Of a stretch of 64,000 bases of DNA, positions 14,725-24,113 are shown piece after piece. Position numbers and translations under genes: made by a program. The first letter of the stretch is position 1. Each line of letters starts with the position of its first letter. The notes under the pieces were generated by a model that worked only from the letters and a program-made list of their open reading frames with translations, ran no database searches and was not told the DNA's origin. Origin of the DNA: Parachitinimonas caeni (GTDB taxonomy: Bacteria > Pseudomonadota > Gammaproteobacteria > Burkholderiales > Chitinimonadaceae); contig NZ_JARRAF010000008.1 of NCBI RefSeq assembly GCF_030129945.1, positions 1-64,000 of the forward strand, in the 5' to 3' direction.

Positions 14725-15578
14725 GCGATCAGCTCCTCAATCACAAAGGCCTTGCGCTGGGCAGCGAACAAGGGGACTTCAATCGGCGACAGCTCGTGCA
14801 AACGGGCCGGAAACGCCTCGTGGGTAAAGCTGGCCGGGTCGTCCGGCTTGGCCAGATAGATCAGCTCACCGGTCAGGCCCAGCCGCCGTTCCAGATCCAT
14901 CGTCGCCCGCGCTTCGCTGGCGCTGAGCCAGTCAAAGCTGATCTGCGCCACCCGCACCACTTGCCCGCCATTGCTGTAAACGGCGCCGGCTTCCGACTTG
15001 ATCACCTTCTCGGTGCTGTCATGGCCCAGCTTGCGGCCCCAGCTGAAGTTACGCACCGGCTGCCAGCCGTCATACACCCCGGCCCGGCCGATCTTGATGG
15101 CGCCGTCCGGGTTGCTCGGGTCGTTGAGTTCACAGCGCACATAGGCACCAAGGCGTTCGTCGGGCAGCACGGTGAAGTGATGGCGCGGGTAGAACGCCCG
15201 CCGTTCCTCATCCAGCGTGCCGCTCCACCAGTTGGCATCCGACCAACGCATATCGGGCGTCGGCAGGGCCGGCCAGACCGGGCTCCAGCCGCTGTCGAAT
15301 ACGCTCTGGCTGAAGGCGGCATCGAGGCTGAGCCGCCAGCGCACCTGGGCCAGACTGCCCAGGTTATGCGCCAGCAGGGCCAGCACTCTTAAGGATCGCG
15401 GTTGGTCCAGCGTCAGGGTGAACTGGGTGGCCGTTGGGTTCAGGCCATTGGATTGCGCCGCCTGACCATAGGGCCGGCTGGCGAGATTGGGGCGGCTGCC
15501 GGCCAGCCAGTCGCCCCCGCTCAGGGTGGCGGCCTCGATCCGGTTCGGCGCCGCCAGAATGGCATTGGCCATAATCAT
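14721..15578 (-). CDS. Minor tail protein
   Basis: The 285-residue protein is distinguished by many tryptophans and a beta-rich character (DMRWSDANWWSGTLDEE, VYDGWQPVRNFSWGRKLGH). I chose the ATG at 15578, which overlaps the upstream stop (TAATG); an ATG two codons later is equally possible, and the longer frame to 15998 overlaps the previous gene without a start signal. It lies between a larger tail protein and the fibre gene and is probably part of the tail tip. Confidence 0.55.
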   Translation of the reverse strand: MIMANAILAAPNRIEAATLSGGDWLAGSRPNLASRPYGQAAQSNGLNPTATQFTLTLDQPRSLRVLALLAHNLGSLAQVRWRLSLDAAFSQSVFDSGWSPVWPALPTPDMRWSDANWWSGTLDEERRAFYPRHHFTVLPDERLGAYVRCELNDPSNPDGAIKIGRAGVYDGWQPVRNFSWGRKLGHDSTEKVIKSEAGAVYSNGGQVVRVAQISFDWLSASEARATMDLERRLGLTGELIYLAKPDDPASFTHEAFPARLHELSPIEVPLFAAQRKAFVIEELIA

Positions 15579-17098
15579 TACCCCCATAGTTTCAAAGTGA
15601 CGGCACCCGCCCGCAGATCCGGCGACCAGCCGATCAGGCGCAAGGCTTTGCCCGCCGCCAGACCGAAGCGCGGATGCTGCAGGGTCAGGCTGCAACCGAG
15701 TGACAGCTGACCCAGCTCGGCCGCCGTCAGTTGGGCTTCCAGTTGCCAGGTGCGACGCACCACGCTGTACAGCGCCAGCCGGCGCGCGGCCTCGGCTTCG
15801 GCATCCGCCCGCCGTCGCAGCAGCGTGGCCTGCGTCAGCTCGGCCGCCAGCGGGTGACGGGTTTTGACGGCCGCTGCCTGTAAGGTGGCTTTGCGCGTCG
15901 CCTCCTTGGCCCAGGTCTTCATCGCTTCGCTGGCGGCGCCGATCAGCTCGGCTTGCACCGTGTCGTTGCGGTCGTATTCCAGATTCAGCGTGTGGCAAGG
16001 CAGGCCGCGGTCGTCGTTGCCGCTGCCAATCAGCCGCAGCGAACCGGCGACGATCTGGGCCGGGCCCAGCGTCAGGATGGGATTGGCCGGGGCATCGAGC
16101 CGCCCCAGCCGGAACACATCGCGCCGGTCCGGCGCCACCCAGGCGCCAATCGAGCCCGCCAGCCGGTTGATCGCCTCCAGCGCCGTCAGCTCGTCAGCGA
16201 CGTAGAGGCCGACCGGCGCCGGTTGCAGTGCATTCAGGGCGTCGACGTCGGCTTGGCTGATGTCGCCGGCCGCGATACCGGCCTCGCGCAGCACCTGCTG
16301 GATCAGGCTGGCGCAGCGGCTATCGGCGCTACGGGCATCAACGGTGATCTGTTGCGGGTTGCCACCGATGCGCAGATACGTCCCCGCTGGCGAAGACCAG
16401 ACCCGGTAATGGCCAATCGCCGGTACCACCGTTTCGAGGTCGGCCTGACTGGTAGCGGGTGCATCGGCCAGCAGCTCACCGCCCTTGTCGCGCACGGCGC
16501 TCACCGTGGCGGCATGGCTGCATAGCAGATACAGGTTCTTGCTGGGGTTGACCCCTATCGGGCTGACGTTGGCGACTTCGCCATAAAGCCGGGGTTTGCG
16601 CCGGTCCTTCAGCTCGGCCCGGCCTTCGATGCCATTCGGCGCGGTATCGCTGCCCAGCAGCCGTTCGGCACACAAGGGCTGGTCCAGATCGACCAGCCGG
16701 TCCAGCACTTCCAGACTCAGCGTGTCGGTCTCGGCTTTCAGCCGCTCCATCCGGCAGCGGAAGGCCAGGCTGGCGGCAGCAAAGGGCTGGCGGGAATCGG
16801 CCAGATAGACCCGCAACGCCCGGCCGTCGATGGCGTGATCGAGCAGGCCATCCAGCCGGCCATCCGGGTTGACCAGCTTGAGCACGCCCCAGCCGATGCG
16901 GCTGGCGCCGTAGGTGGTGGCCTTGTCGAACAGGTTAGCTTCGAACGAAAAGGCTTCGGCCACTCGCGGTTCGAACCAGGCGGCCGGTGGGCTATCACTG
17001 GGCGCAGTCTGGAAACCGCCACCGGCGGCCCAGCGTTGCACCGTGGGCTGATTGGCGGCATCGAGGGTGTCGGCTTCAAATAACCAGACGGCGTTCAT
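15578..17098 (-). CDS. Tail-tip or baseplate protein
   Basis: A 506-residue protein directly after the tape measure (ATGA overlap), the position of tail-tip hub components in siphoviruses. Visible features are an N-terminal beta domain (MNAVWLFEADTLDAANQP), a segment ERLLGSDTAPNGIEG, a central YVADELTALEAINRLAGSIG that resembles hub proteins, and an LRRRADAEAEAARRLALYSV stretch near the C-terminus. The family was not identified with certainty. Confidence 0.55.
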   Translation of the reverse strand: MNAVWLFEADTLDAANQPTVQRWAAGGGFQTAPSDSPPAAWFEPRVAEAFSFEANLFDKATTYGASRIGWGVLKLVNPDGRLDGLLDHAIDGRALRVYLADSRQPFAAASLAFRCRMERLKAETDTLSLEVLDRLVDLDQPLCAERLLGSDTAPNGIEGRAELKDRRKPRLYGEVANVSPIGVNPSKNLYLLCSHAATVSAVRDKGGELLADAPATSQADLETVVPAIGHYRVWSSPAGTYLRIGGNPQQITVDARSADSRCASLIQQVLREAGIAAGDISQADVDALNALQPAPVGLYVADELTALEAINRLAGSIGAWVAPDRRDVFRLGRLDAPANPILTLGPAQIVAGSLRLIGSGNDDRGLPCHTLNLEYDRNDTVQAELIGAASEAMKTWAKEATRKATLQAAAVKTRHPLAAELTQATLLRRRADAEAEAARRLALYSVVRRTWQLEAQLTAAELGQLSLGCSLTLQHPRFGLAAGKALRLIGWSPDLRAGAVTLKLWG

Positions 17099-20000
17099 CG
17101 TCTATCCTCCTCGGCCGCTGCGGCCGTGCGTTGCAGATGACGGGTCTGCTGGCTGCGTTCAGCGGCTTCTTCGCGGTAGATGGCGGCAGCCTGACCCAGG
17201 CGGGCTTCGCTGGCATTGGCGCTGCGGGTGGCTTCGGCCTTGAGCTGGGCGACTTCGGCGCGGAGTTGGCGGATCTCGTTGATCAGGGCCGACGATTCGC
17301 TGCTGGCAGACTGGAAACGGCTCCAGTCAATCGAGACTGGAATGCTGCGACCATCCGGCAGCGGCACCACGGCTTCGGGGCCGGCTTCGCCGACGACCGA
17401 GGGTTCATGTGCGATGCCGCCCGTGGCCATCAGGCGGATGCCGTTGGCGCTGGCCAAGCCAACCAGATCGTCAGGGCTGATCTTTTGATGGGGATGGGCG
17501 CCATTCCAGAGCGCGGCCAGATCGCTGGCACGGTAGCCAAGGCCCATACCGGTCCTGATCGCCCCCAGCACATCGCCGTCGCGGGCTTGCTGGAGTATCG
17601 CGCCATCGCGCAGCGAGTCGCGGCCGGGGTGGGATGCCACCGGGGTAGCACCGGGAATCACCTCGCTCAGAATCTTGCGCAAGGACTCCGGCAGTTTTGT
17701 CACGGCCTGCGCAATCGCCCCACCCGCGCCGAGCGATTCGAGGACTTTGGCCTGGTCGTAACCGGTCTTGATCGCATTGAGCAGCTGGCCGTTGAGGTCG
17801 GTGCGCAAGGATTCAGCGCTCGACTTGAGGCCGCGTAACTCGGCCAGCGTGCGGTCACCATTACCGGCCAGATCTTTCAGCGCATCGGCCTGCCGTTCGG
17901 CCGCGCTGCGGGTATCGGCCCCCAGCGCCAGCAGCTCAGATTCCCGTCCACCGAACAGCGCGCCATAGCCCGCGGTATTGCCCCAGTAATCACGGCCCAG
18001 CTTGAGTTCGGTATCGATGGCCGATTGCAGCTTGCCACGGGCGTCGGCATCGCCGGCCTTGGCACGGGCAATCAACTGGTCGGCCTGGCGGGTGGCTTCG
18101 GCCAGCCGTTGCTGCAGCGATAGCGGCGACAGATCGCCGGTGCGCAGGCTGTTCACATAGTCGCCCAGCTGGGCGGCAAATTCGCGTTGCCGCTGCAACA
18201 GTTCCTTCTCGGCCGCATAACGCTCGTTCAACAGCTGCTGCACCGCCTGGGTGGCGCTGACGATGTCATCGGGGTTACCGCCCGCTTGGGCCGAAGCCAG
18301 GCTGGCGCGGGCGCCGAGCAGTTGCTCGTCGATCCAGCTGGTTTTCGTCCGCCGGCCGAGATCGATCTCGATCTGCGCCATATCGCTATCCAGCCCCTTG
18401 GCCAGCGCCTTGACGTTATCGAGCTGGCTATTGAGCGCCTGCACCAGTTCCAGTTGGCTGTCGAACTGGCTTTTTAGGGTGTCCAGATAAGCGGTCTTGG
18501 CCTCACCGGCCAGAATCACCGCCTGTTTCTGCTGGTCGTTGATACTGGCCCAATAGACACCGGCCGCCTGTTCCCAACTTTGGCCGGTCGATAGCAGCCA
18601 TGCCTGCAAGCGGGCCGCGTCAGCGCCGAAGCTTTGCCACAAGCCGGTTTGCGTTTGCTCGTAACGGCCCCTGGCCAGATCGTGGTCGTACATCTGCACG
18701 CCGGCAGTGTTGCCCTGCGCGGCCGCCAGCCGGCGCCAGACGTCCACCCCCAGCGCATCAATACCGGCCTGCTGCAAGCGCTGCAGCTTGGCGATATTGG
18801 CTTCGGTCGCGCCGCCCAGCTCGATCAGCTTGCGCTGGCCGTCGTCGAACTTCTGATTGATCTCGGCCAGCCGCTGCGCCGCCTCGCTCTGGCCGATGCC
18901 GGCCAGCTGCTGGTTGAGGTCGCGCAGATAGTCGGCCAGGTCGTCGGCGCGTTGGGCCGCCTCGTCGGTGGCCTGGGCAGCCTCTTTCGTCTGGTCGCGG
19001 TCACGCCGCAGGCGTTCGGGGGTGTGGCGGTACAGACTGCTGCCAATCGGTTGCAGCGCCCGCTGGATCTGGTCGAGGGCGCCGGTGAATGCCGGGCTCT
19101 GCAGCAGCTCACCCATCACCTTGGCCACGGTGGTCGCCTGCTGGACCATGCTGTCAATCGAGGCCTGGCTGATGGCGGCGGTGACCGAGGTGCCGGCCAG
19201 CACCGCCTGCACGATGGGGTTGACCAGACCATGGGTGATGAGGTCGGTGATGTCGCCCAGCGCCCGATCCCGCATCGCCTGCTCGACCGAGGCCACCACC
19301 GTGTCAGCGAAGGCTTGGCCGGCGGCGCTGGCGTCAGCCGCTTGCAGGGCGTCGGTCAGCGCTGACTTGAGTGTGTCGGCCCCCAGACCCAGCGCCTTGG
19401 CCTGATCGGCCAGGGCGTCGAGGTAGGTCTGCTGGGCTTCGACCAGCGCCAGCAGGCCGGCAAACTGGCGACGGCCGGCCTCGGTGCTCAGATCCTGCGC
19501 CTGCACCAGCTGGCGGAAGCCGGCGGCGCTGGTCGGTAGCTGCTGGCCGAGCTCGGCATAGGCGGCACCGAGTTGCTGCTGCAGCACGGCGGCTTGCTGT
19601 TGCGCGGTCAGGAAGTGGTCCTGATAGCTGGCCAGCTGGCTCTGCAGGGTGTCGAGGCCCCCGGCCAGCGCTATCAGCTGTTCGCGCGCCGCCATACTGG
19701 CGAGGCCAACCGCGCCGAAGGCCAGTCTCGCATCGAGGCCGATGGCGGCCAGCGCGGCATCGGTCGCCTGCAGTTCAGCCACCAGCCGCACCATGGTTTC
19801 AAATGCGCCTTCGCCGGTCTGCTGGAACTGGGCCAGCCCCGGAATCAGGCTGTTGGCCATCTCGTCGCCAAGCTTGCCGAAGATCGCGGCGAACTGCTCT
19901 TCGATCTGTTTGCCGTTGAGGCCTTTCAGCGAGATATGGTCGAGGTTGAGGCGGAACGCCGCCAGCTGCTGCGTGAAGTCGGCGCCACGGGCACCGAGGG

Positions 20001-23000
20001 CTTTCGCGGCCAGGGTCACGCTATCGGCCATGCCCTGCACCACCAGCCCGAACTGGCGGCTGATGTCGTCGGACAGGGCAAACTGGCTTTCATTGGTGGA
20101 ACGGCCCGTGGTCAGGCCAAGGAATTTTTTGGTGGTCTCGGTGCTGACATAGCCGCTGACATCGAGGCGCTGGCCTTGGGTCACGCCGCCCACCGTCTGA
20201 CCGGGAGCGACCCGGATGCCGTTGTCGGTGACCTCGGTTTTGCTGCCGAACAGCTTGGCCACGAACGGCGCCACCGCGTTACCAAGGGTGGGACCCAGAC
20301 TGGCGCCAAAGGCGGCAATCTTGCCCAGGCCACTGGTCTGGAAGGCGGTATCGACCAGCCCGGCTGGCGCCACCTGCAACTGGTTACGCACCGCCAGTGT
20401 CGCCACACCTTTGGCCGCCGCCTCCAGCGCCCGCAGGCTCTGCAGCATGCCCCGCTGCACGCCGAGTTGCTGGCCGGCAAGGTCTGCCATCAGTTCCAGA
20501 CTCCGGGCCAGCGATTCGGACTTGGCGGTCGGGTCACCCAGCACCGAACCGGTGCCGGCGGCCTGCTGCCGCTGCTGGGCGATATCCGGCCCCGAACCAC
20601 CGGCACCGCTGACCGCCACCCCAATCGCTGCCAGCATCGCCGCCACGGCGGCAAAGGCCGGGATATTGGCCGGGAACGGCGCAGTCAGCGCTGAAGCGAG
20701 GGCCGTGGTGCCATAAGCCTGTTGCTTGGTGCCCTCAAGCGCCAGCGTGGCCGGTACGGTGCTGGCGGTGGTGGTGAGCTTGGTGGTCTCGCCGGTGGCA
20801 TGGGCAACGGTCAAGGCATTGGTGAAGGCCAGTTTCTTGACGAAGGCCTGCACCGCCATCGCCATTTCAAACAGCCGGAACGCCTTTTCGGCGGCAGCCA
20901 GTGCCTGATAGCCGCTGCTGCCTTCTTCGAAATAGCCCTTGGCGGCTGCGGTCAGGTCGCCATACATGCCAAGCTGGGCCCGGCTCTGCTCGGTGGCCGC
21001 GACCGACTGGGCCAGGGTTTTCGCCTTGGCCGAGCCTTGCTCGCGTGCCAGGGCAATCCCTTCGCGCTCATTGGCACGGATGTCGGCCAGACTCTTCTGG
21101 TAATCCGTCATCGCCGTCACCAGCCCACCCAAGGCCTTGCCACCGGTGCCAAAGGCGGAACTGAGGCTGCGGCTGATGCGCTGGCCGAGGTCGTCCCAGC
21201 TTTTGCCGATGTTGCGGGCGGCGTCGATGTAGTCGCGGTCGGCCTGGCGCAACTGTTCGGGCAGGGTGCTGGCGCCGGTCTTGTTGACGTTGCCGATCAG
21301 CCCCTGCACGGTTTTTTTCTGGTCCACCTTGCCGCTGCTGTTGGCGAGGACGTTCATCTTGTTGATCAGGTCCTGCAGCGCCGGCAGATAACGGCTGCGG
21401 ATGGCCTGCTCGGCCTGCAGCAGATTCAGGCCACCCAATACGCTGCCATCAGGCCCGACGGCCAGCCGCAGCTGCTCGATTTCGCCCTGCATCTGCTGCA
21501 GGGCACTGTCAAAGCGCTGCTGGTCCTGTTCGAACGCGGCCGACAGCAACTGGCTCTGGCCAACGGCGGCATAGGCGGCCAGCAGATCATCGCGGCCATC
21601 GCGGGCGGCATCGGCCACCTTGCGGCCGTAGTCGCGCACAAATTGCTCCCCCGCCGCCGCCACCAGCTGGCCCTGATCCTTGAGGCTGGCTTCGCGTAGC
21701 TGGCTGAGCTCGGTCTGGCTGGCCTGTTCCAGCGTCAAGCGTTTGATGGCGCCATCCACTTCCAGCTTGCGCACGCCTTCCTGCAACCGCTCGGCCTCCG
21801 CCAGAAACTTGCTGGCCTCGACCGGCTTGCCGGCGGCCTGGGCGGCATCGGCCTTGATCCGCAGGAGGGCAGCCTGACCGCGCAGCGCCTCGCGTTGTTG
21901 CGCCAGCTGCTGGTCGAGATACTGCTTCTCGGACAGCAGCCCCTGCTTGTAACGCAGCTCCAGCCGGCTCTGGCTGGTTTTGAGCAGGTCCTGTTGCTGC
22001 TTATCCAGATTCTCCAGCTGCTGCAGATGGGCCTTGTAGGCCTCCTCCATCGCCTTGGCATGACCACGCAGATCCGGCGCCTGTGGCTTTGGCCGGCTGA
22101 CCCCATAGCGCTGGTATTCGCGGTCTTCGACGGCGTTGCTGTCGAAGGAGCGGGCCGACAGCTCGCTGCCGAGCTTGAGCGCCGCTTCCGCCTGGGCAGC
22201 CTTTTCCAGTTTGGCCTCGAACTGCGCCAGCAGGGTCTGCCGCTCACCGAGCGCCACCGCCCATTGCTGGTTGGCGGTCTGCAGGGCCTTTACCCGCTGT
22301 GCCTCGGTTACTTCCATTAAGGTGGTCAGGTGGTCATTGACGCCGATCAGCTCGGTGGCCCACCGCAGGTGATGCGGCAACAGCGAGATCAGATCGCGGA
22401 CGACACCCTGGACTGCTGTCTGGATTTCCAGAAACACCACCTGGAACGATTGGCCAACGGCCTTGACCACTTCGACCAACACCAGCAGCACATCGGCGAG
22501 TACCATGACGCCCCGCCCCAGATCGTTGAACAGTTCGCGCAGATTGCTGGCGCCCTGCAGGCCATCGAGCTGCTGCCGCAGGCTGCCGGTGGCACTCAGG
22601 TTGTCGAGCAGCACGGCATTGAAGGCGGTCAGCGCCGGCAGCAACTCGCCACCGATCCGCACCGCCAGGCCCCGGCTCGCCAGTTCCAGCTTGTCGAGCT
22701 GGTCATTGAAGTCGCCGGCCTGGCTGATGGTCTCGCCGCTGAAGCTGATCCCCAGCGACTGGGCTTCGGCGGTCAGGGCCTGGATGCCGTCGGCACCCCG
22801 GTTGAGAAAGGGAATCAGATCTTCGCCACTCTTGCCGAAGATCTGCATGGCCAGCGCCGACTTGCGGGCGCCGTCCTGATAGCCGGCGAATTTGTCAGCG
22901 AGCTGGAGCAGCAGCTGATCGGTCGGCCGCAACTGGCCGCCGGCATCGCGGGTCGCTATGCCCAGGGTGCGGAAGGTGGCGGCCAGATCGCTGCCGGGGT

Positions 23001-23364
23001 CGTCGATCTCGGCCAGATTCTTGGCCAGCCCGCGCAAACCGCCGCGCAGGCCATCAAGGCTGGTATCGGACAGGATGGCGGCGTAGTCGAGGGCGGACAG
23101 CCGGTCGGCGGCAATGCCGGTGCGTTCAGCCAGATCGTTGAGGCTGTCGGCGGCATCGATCGCGCTCTTGATCCAGCTGGCGAAGCTGCTGGCAGTCAGC
23201 ACGGCAACCAGCCCGAGCAGGCCGTTCTTGACCGTTTCAAAGCGGCTGTTGAGTTGATCGGCGGCATCACGCAACCCGCTCAGTTCGGCACGGGCCCGCT
23301 CGAAGGCGGCCTGGGTCTTGTCCTGCGCGGTCAGCAGGATATTGATCTGGGGGGCATTACTCAT
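17095..23364 (-). CDS. Tail tape measure protein
   Basis: The 2089-residue protein is the longest gene of the prophage. It shows long coiled-coil segments, a hydrophobic central region near residue 905 (PANIPAFAAVAAMLAAIGVA), and a C-terminus with HEPSVVGEAGPEAVVPLPDG, the conserved GEAGPE motif of tape measures. It sets tail length, which suggests a tail of roughly 300 nm by the usual 1.5 A per residue rule. The start at 23364 follows the gpT stop region. Part of the gene (20927-20958) resembles the oldest spacer of CRISPR array 1 at 25 of 32 positions. Confidence 0.95.
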   Translation of the reverse strand: MSNAPQINILLTAQDKTQAAFERARAELSGLRDAADQLNSRFETVKNGLLGLVAVLTASSFASWIKSAIDAADSLNDLAERTGIAADRLSALDYAAILSDTSLDGLRGGLRGLAKNLAEIDDPGSDLAATFRTLGIATRDAGGQLRPTDQLLLQLADKFAGYQDGARKSALAMQIFGKSGEDLIPFLNRGADGIQALTAEAQSLGISFSGETISQAGDFNDQLDKLELASRGLAVRIGGELLPALTAFNAVLLDNLSATGSLRQQLDGLQGASNLRELFNDLGRGVMVLADVLLVLVEVVKAVGQSFQVVFLEIQTAVQGVVRDLISLLPHHLRWATELIGVNDHLTTLMEVTEAQRVKALQTANQQWAVALGERQTLLAQFEAKLEKAAQAEAALKLGSELSARSFDSNAVEDREYQRYGVSRPKPQAPDLRGHAKAMEEAYKAHLQQLENLDKQQQDLLKTSQSRLELRYKQGLLSEKQYLDQQLAQQREALRGQAALLRIKADAAQAAGKPVEASKFLAEAERLQEGVRKLEVDGAIKRLTLEQASQTELSQLREASLKDQGQLVAAAGEQFVRDYGRKVADAARDGRDDLLAAYAAVGQSQLLSAAFEQDQQRFDSALQQMQGEIEQLRLAVGPDGSVLGGLNLLQAEQAIRSRYLPALQDLINKMNVLANSSGKVDQKKTVQGLIGNVNKTGASTLPEQLRQADRDYIDAARNIGKSWDDLGQRISRSLSSAFGTGGKALGGLVTAMTDYQKSLADIRANEREGIALAREQGSAKAKTLAQSVAATEQSRAQLGMYGDLTAAAKGYFEEGSSGYQALAAAEKAFRLFEMAMAVQAFVKKLAFTNALTVAHATGETTKLTTTASTVPATLALEGTKQQAYGTTALASALTAPFPANIPAFAAVAAMLAAIGVAVSGAGGSGPDIAQQRQQAAGTGSVLGDPTAKSESLARSLELMADLAGQQLGVQRGMLQSLRALEAAAKGVATLAVRNQLQVAPAGLVDTAFQTSGLGKIAAFGASLGPTLGNAVAPFVAKLFGSKTEVTDNGIRVAPGQTVGGVTQGQRLDVSGYVSTETTKKFLGLTTGRSTNESQFALSDDISRQFGLVVQGMADSVTLAAKALGARGADFTQQLAAFRLNLDHISLKGLNGKQIEEQFAAIFGKLGDEMANSLIPGLAQFQQTGEGAFETMVRLVAELQATDAALAAIGLDARLAFGAVGLASMAAREQLIALAGGLDTLQSQLASYQDHFLTAQQQAAVLQQQLGAAYAELGQQLPTSAAGFRQLVQAQDLSTEAGRRQFAGLLALVEAQQTYLDALADQAKALGLGADTLKSALTDALQAADASAAGQAFADTVVASVEQAMRDRALGDITDLITHGLVNPIVQAVLAGTSVTAAISQASIDSMVQQATTVAKVMGELLQSPAFTGALDQIQRALQPIGSSLYRHTPERLRRDRDQTKEAAQATDEAAQRADDLADYLRDLNQQLAGIGQSEAAQRLAEINQKFDDGQRKLIELGGATEANIAKLQRLQQAGIDALGVDVWRRLAAAQGNTAGVQMYDHDLARGRYEQTQTGLWQSFGADAARLQAWLLSTGQSWEQAAGVYWASINDQQKQAVILAGEAKTAYLDTLKSQFDSQLELVQALNSQLDNVKALAKGLDSDMAQIEIDLGRRTKTSWIDEQLLGARASLASAQAGGNPDDIVSATQAVQQLLNERYAAEKELLQRQREFAAQLGDYVNSLRTGDLSPLSLQQRLAEATRQADQLIARAKAGDADARGKLQSAIDTELKLGRDYWGNTAGYGALFGGRESELLALGADTRSAAERQADALKDLAGNGDRTLAELRGLKSSAESLRTDLNGQLLNAIKTGYDQAKVLESLGAGGAIAQAVTKLPESLRKILSEVIPGATPVASHPGRDSLRDGAILQQARDGDVLGAIRTGMGLGYRASDLAALWNGAHPHQKISPDDLVGLASANGIRLMATGGIAHEPSVVGEAGPEAVVPLPDGRSIPVSIDWSRFQSASSESSALINEIRQLRAEVAQLKAEATRSANASEARLGQAAAIYREEAAERSQQTRHLQRTAAAAEEDRR

Positions 23365-23695
23365 GCGGCCGCTCCTTGTCTCGTTCGGCCTGCCAGGCCA
23401 GCCAGACGGCATCGCAGGCGCGGATCATCTGCAGCAGGAAGGGACGGTCGGCGGCATCGAAGCCCAGCAGCTCGGCGTAGGCGAGGATTTCACTGACCGG
23501 GATCGGCGCCGGGCCCCAGCCGGCGGGCCGGCTCGGGCTCAGATCATGGAAGGCCTGCCACCAGCGCAGACTGTCCGGCTGCAGCTCGGGTTGGGCGGAC
23601 AGGGCGGCGGGACACTGGCCGGTTTCGGCCTCGACTGCCTGCAGCAGCGCCTGCTGCGCGCCCCACTCCAGCCACCAGCGCAGGCAGTCACTCAG
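23357..23695 (-). CDS. gpT-like extension, made by -1 frameshift from gpG
   Basis: This 112-codon frame has no start codon of its own. It becomes the C-terminal part of a gpGT fusion when ribosomes slip back one base on the heptamer A-AAA-AAC at 23695-23701. The product is rich in Trp and Leu (DCLRWWLEWGAQQALLQAVE, DSLRWWQAFHDLSP) and ends AERDKERPHE, overlapping the tape-measure start by 8 nt. The fused protein is the tail-assembly chaperone that loads the tape measure in lambda-like phages. Confidence 0.85.
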   Translation of the reverse strand: MSDCLRWWLEWGAQQALLQAVEAETGQCPAALSAQPELQPDSLRWWQAFHDLSPSRPAGWGPAPIPVSEILAYAELLGFDAADRPFLLQMIRACDAVWLAWQAERDKERPHE

Positions 23696-24084
23696 TTTTT
23701 TACGGTGGCCTGTTCCTGCTCGTAGTCGAAGTTGGCCTTGTCCACCGCCTGTTTCAGGATGAAATCAGCGAAGTCTTCATGCTGTTCCAGCAGTTGGCGG
23801 GCCGCCTCGCGGCTGTAGGCGACGGTCTTGCCGTCGATCTGCAGCGCATCCCAGTCGAGCAGCACGGTTTCGGCCAGGCATTGCGCCAGCAGCTGGTGGC
23901 GCAGTTCGGGACTGGCACTGCCGTTGTCGAACTGGCGTTTGTACGGCGCCTGCAGTTTTTCAGCGCGGGCGCGGGCCTGGTGGCCATAACGGGCGATCAG
24001 ATAGCGGGCGCCCGAGGCATCGGGCTCGGTCCAGACGCCTTGCGCCTTGGCCGGGTCGGTCATGTACAGCTTCTTGAAGTCCAT
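23692..24084 (-). CDS. gpG-like tail assembly chaperone
   Basis: The 130-residue protein starts MDFKKLYMTDPAKAQGVW with an AAGGACA site upstream and ends ...QATVKN. The last codons contain the frameshift heptamer. Its place between the major tail protein and the tape measure, together with the slippery site, identifies it as the short product of the G/GT pair, although sequence similarity to lambda gpG cannot be seen by eye. Confidence 0.82.
   Translation of the reverse strand: MDFKKLYMTDPAKAQGVWTEPDASGARYLIARYGHQARARAEKLQAPYKRQFDNGSASPELRHQLLAQCLAETVLLDWDALQIDGKTVAYSREAARQLLEQHEDFADFILKQAVDKANFDYEQEQATVKN
23695..23701 (-). other. Programmed -1 frameshift site (A AAA AAC)
   Basis: On the minus strand the gpG frame reads GTA AAA AAC TGA. 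AAAAAAC fits X-XXY-YYZ exactly in the zero frame, and the -1 frame stays open for 112 codons to the tape-measure start. The stop codon immediately after the heptamer is typical of tail G/GT sites. Confidence 0.88.
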
Positions 24085-24113
24085 GGGCTGTCCTTTGGGG
24101 GGTTTTTGAGGGT

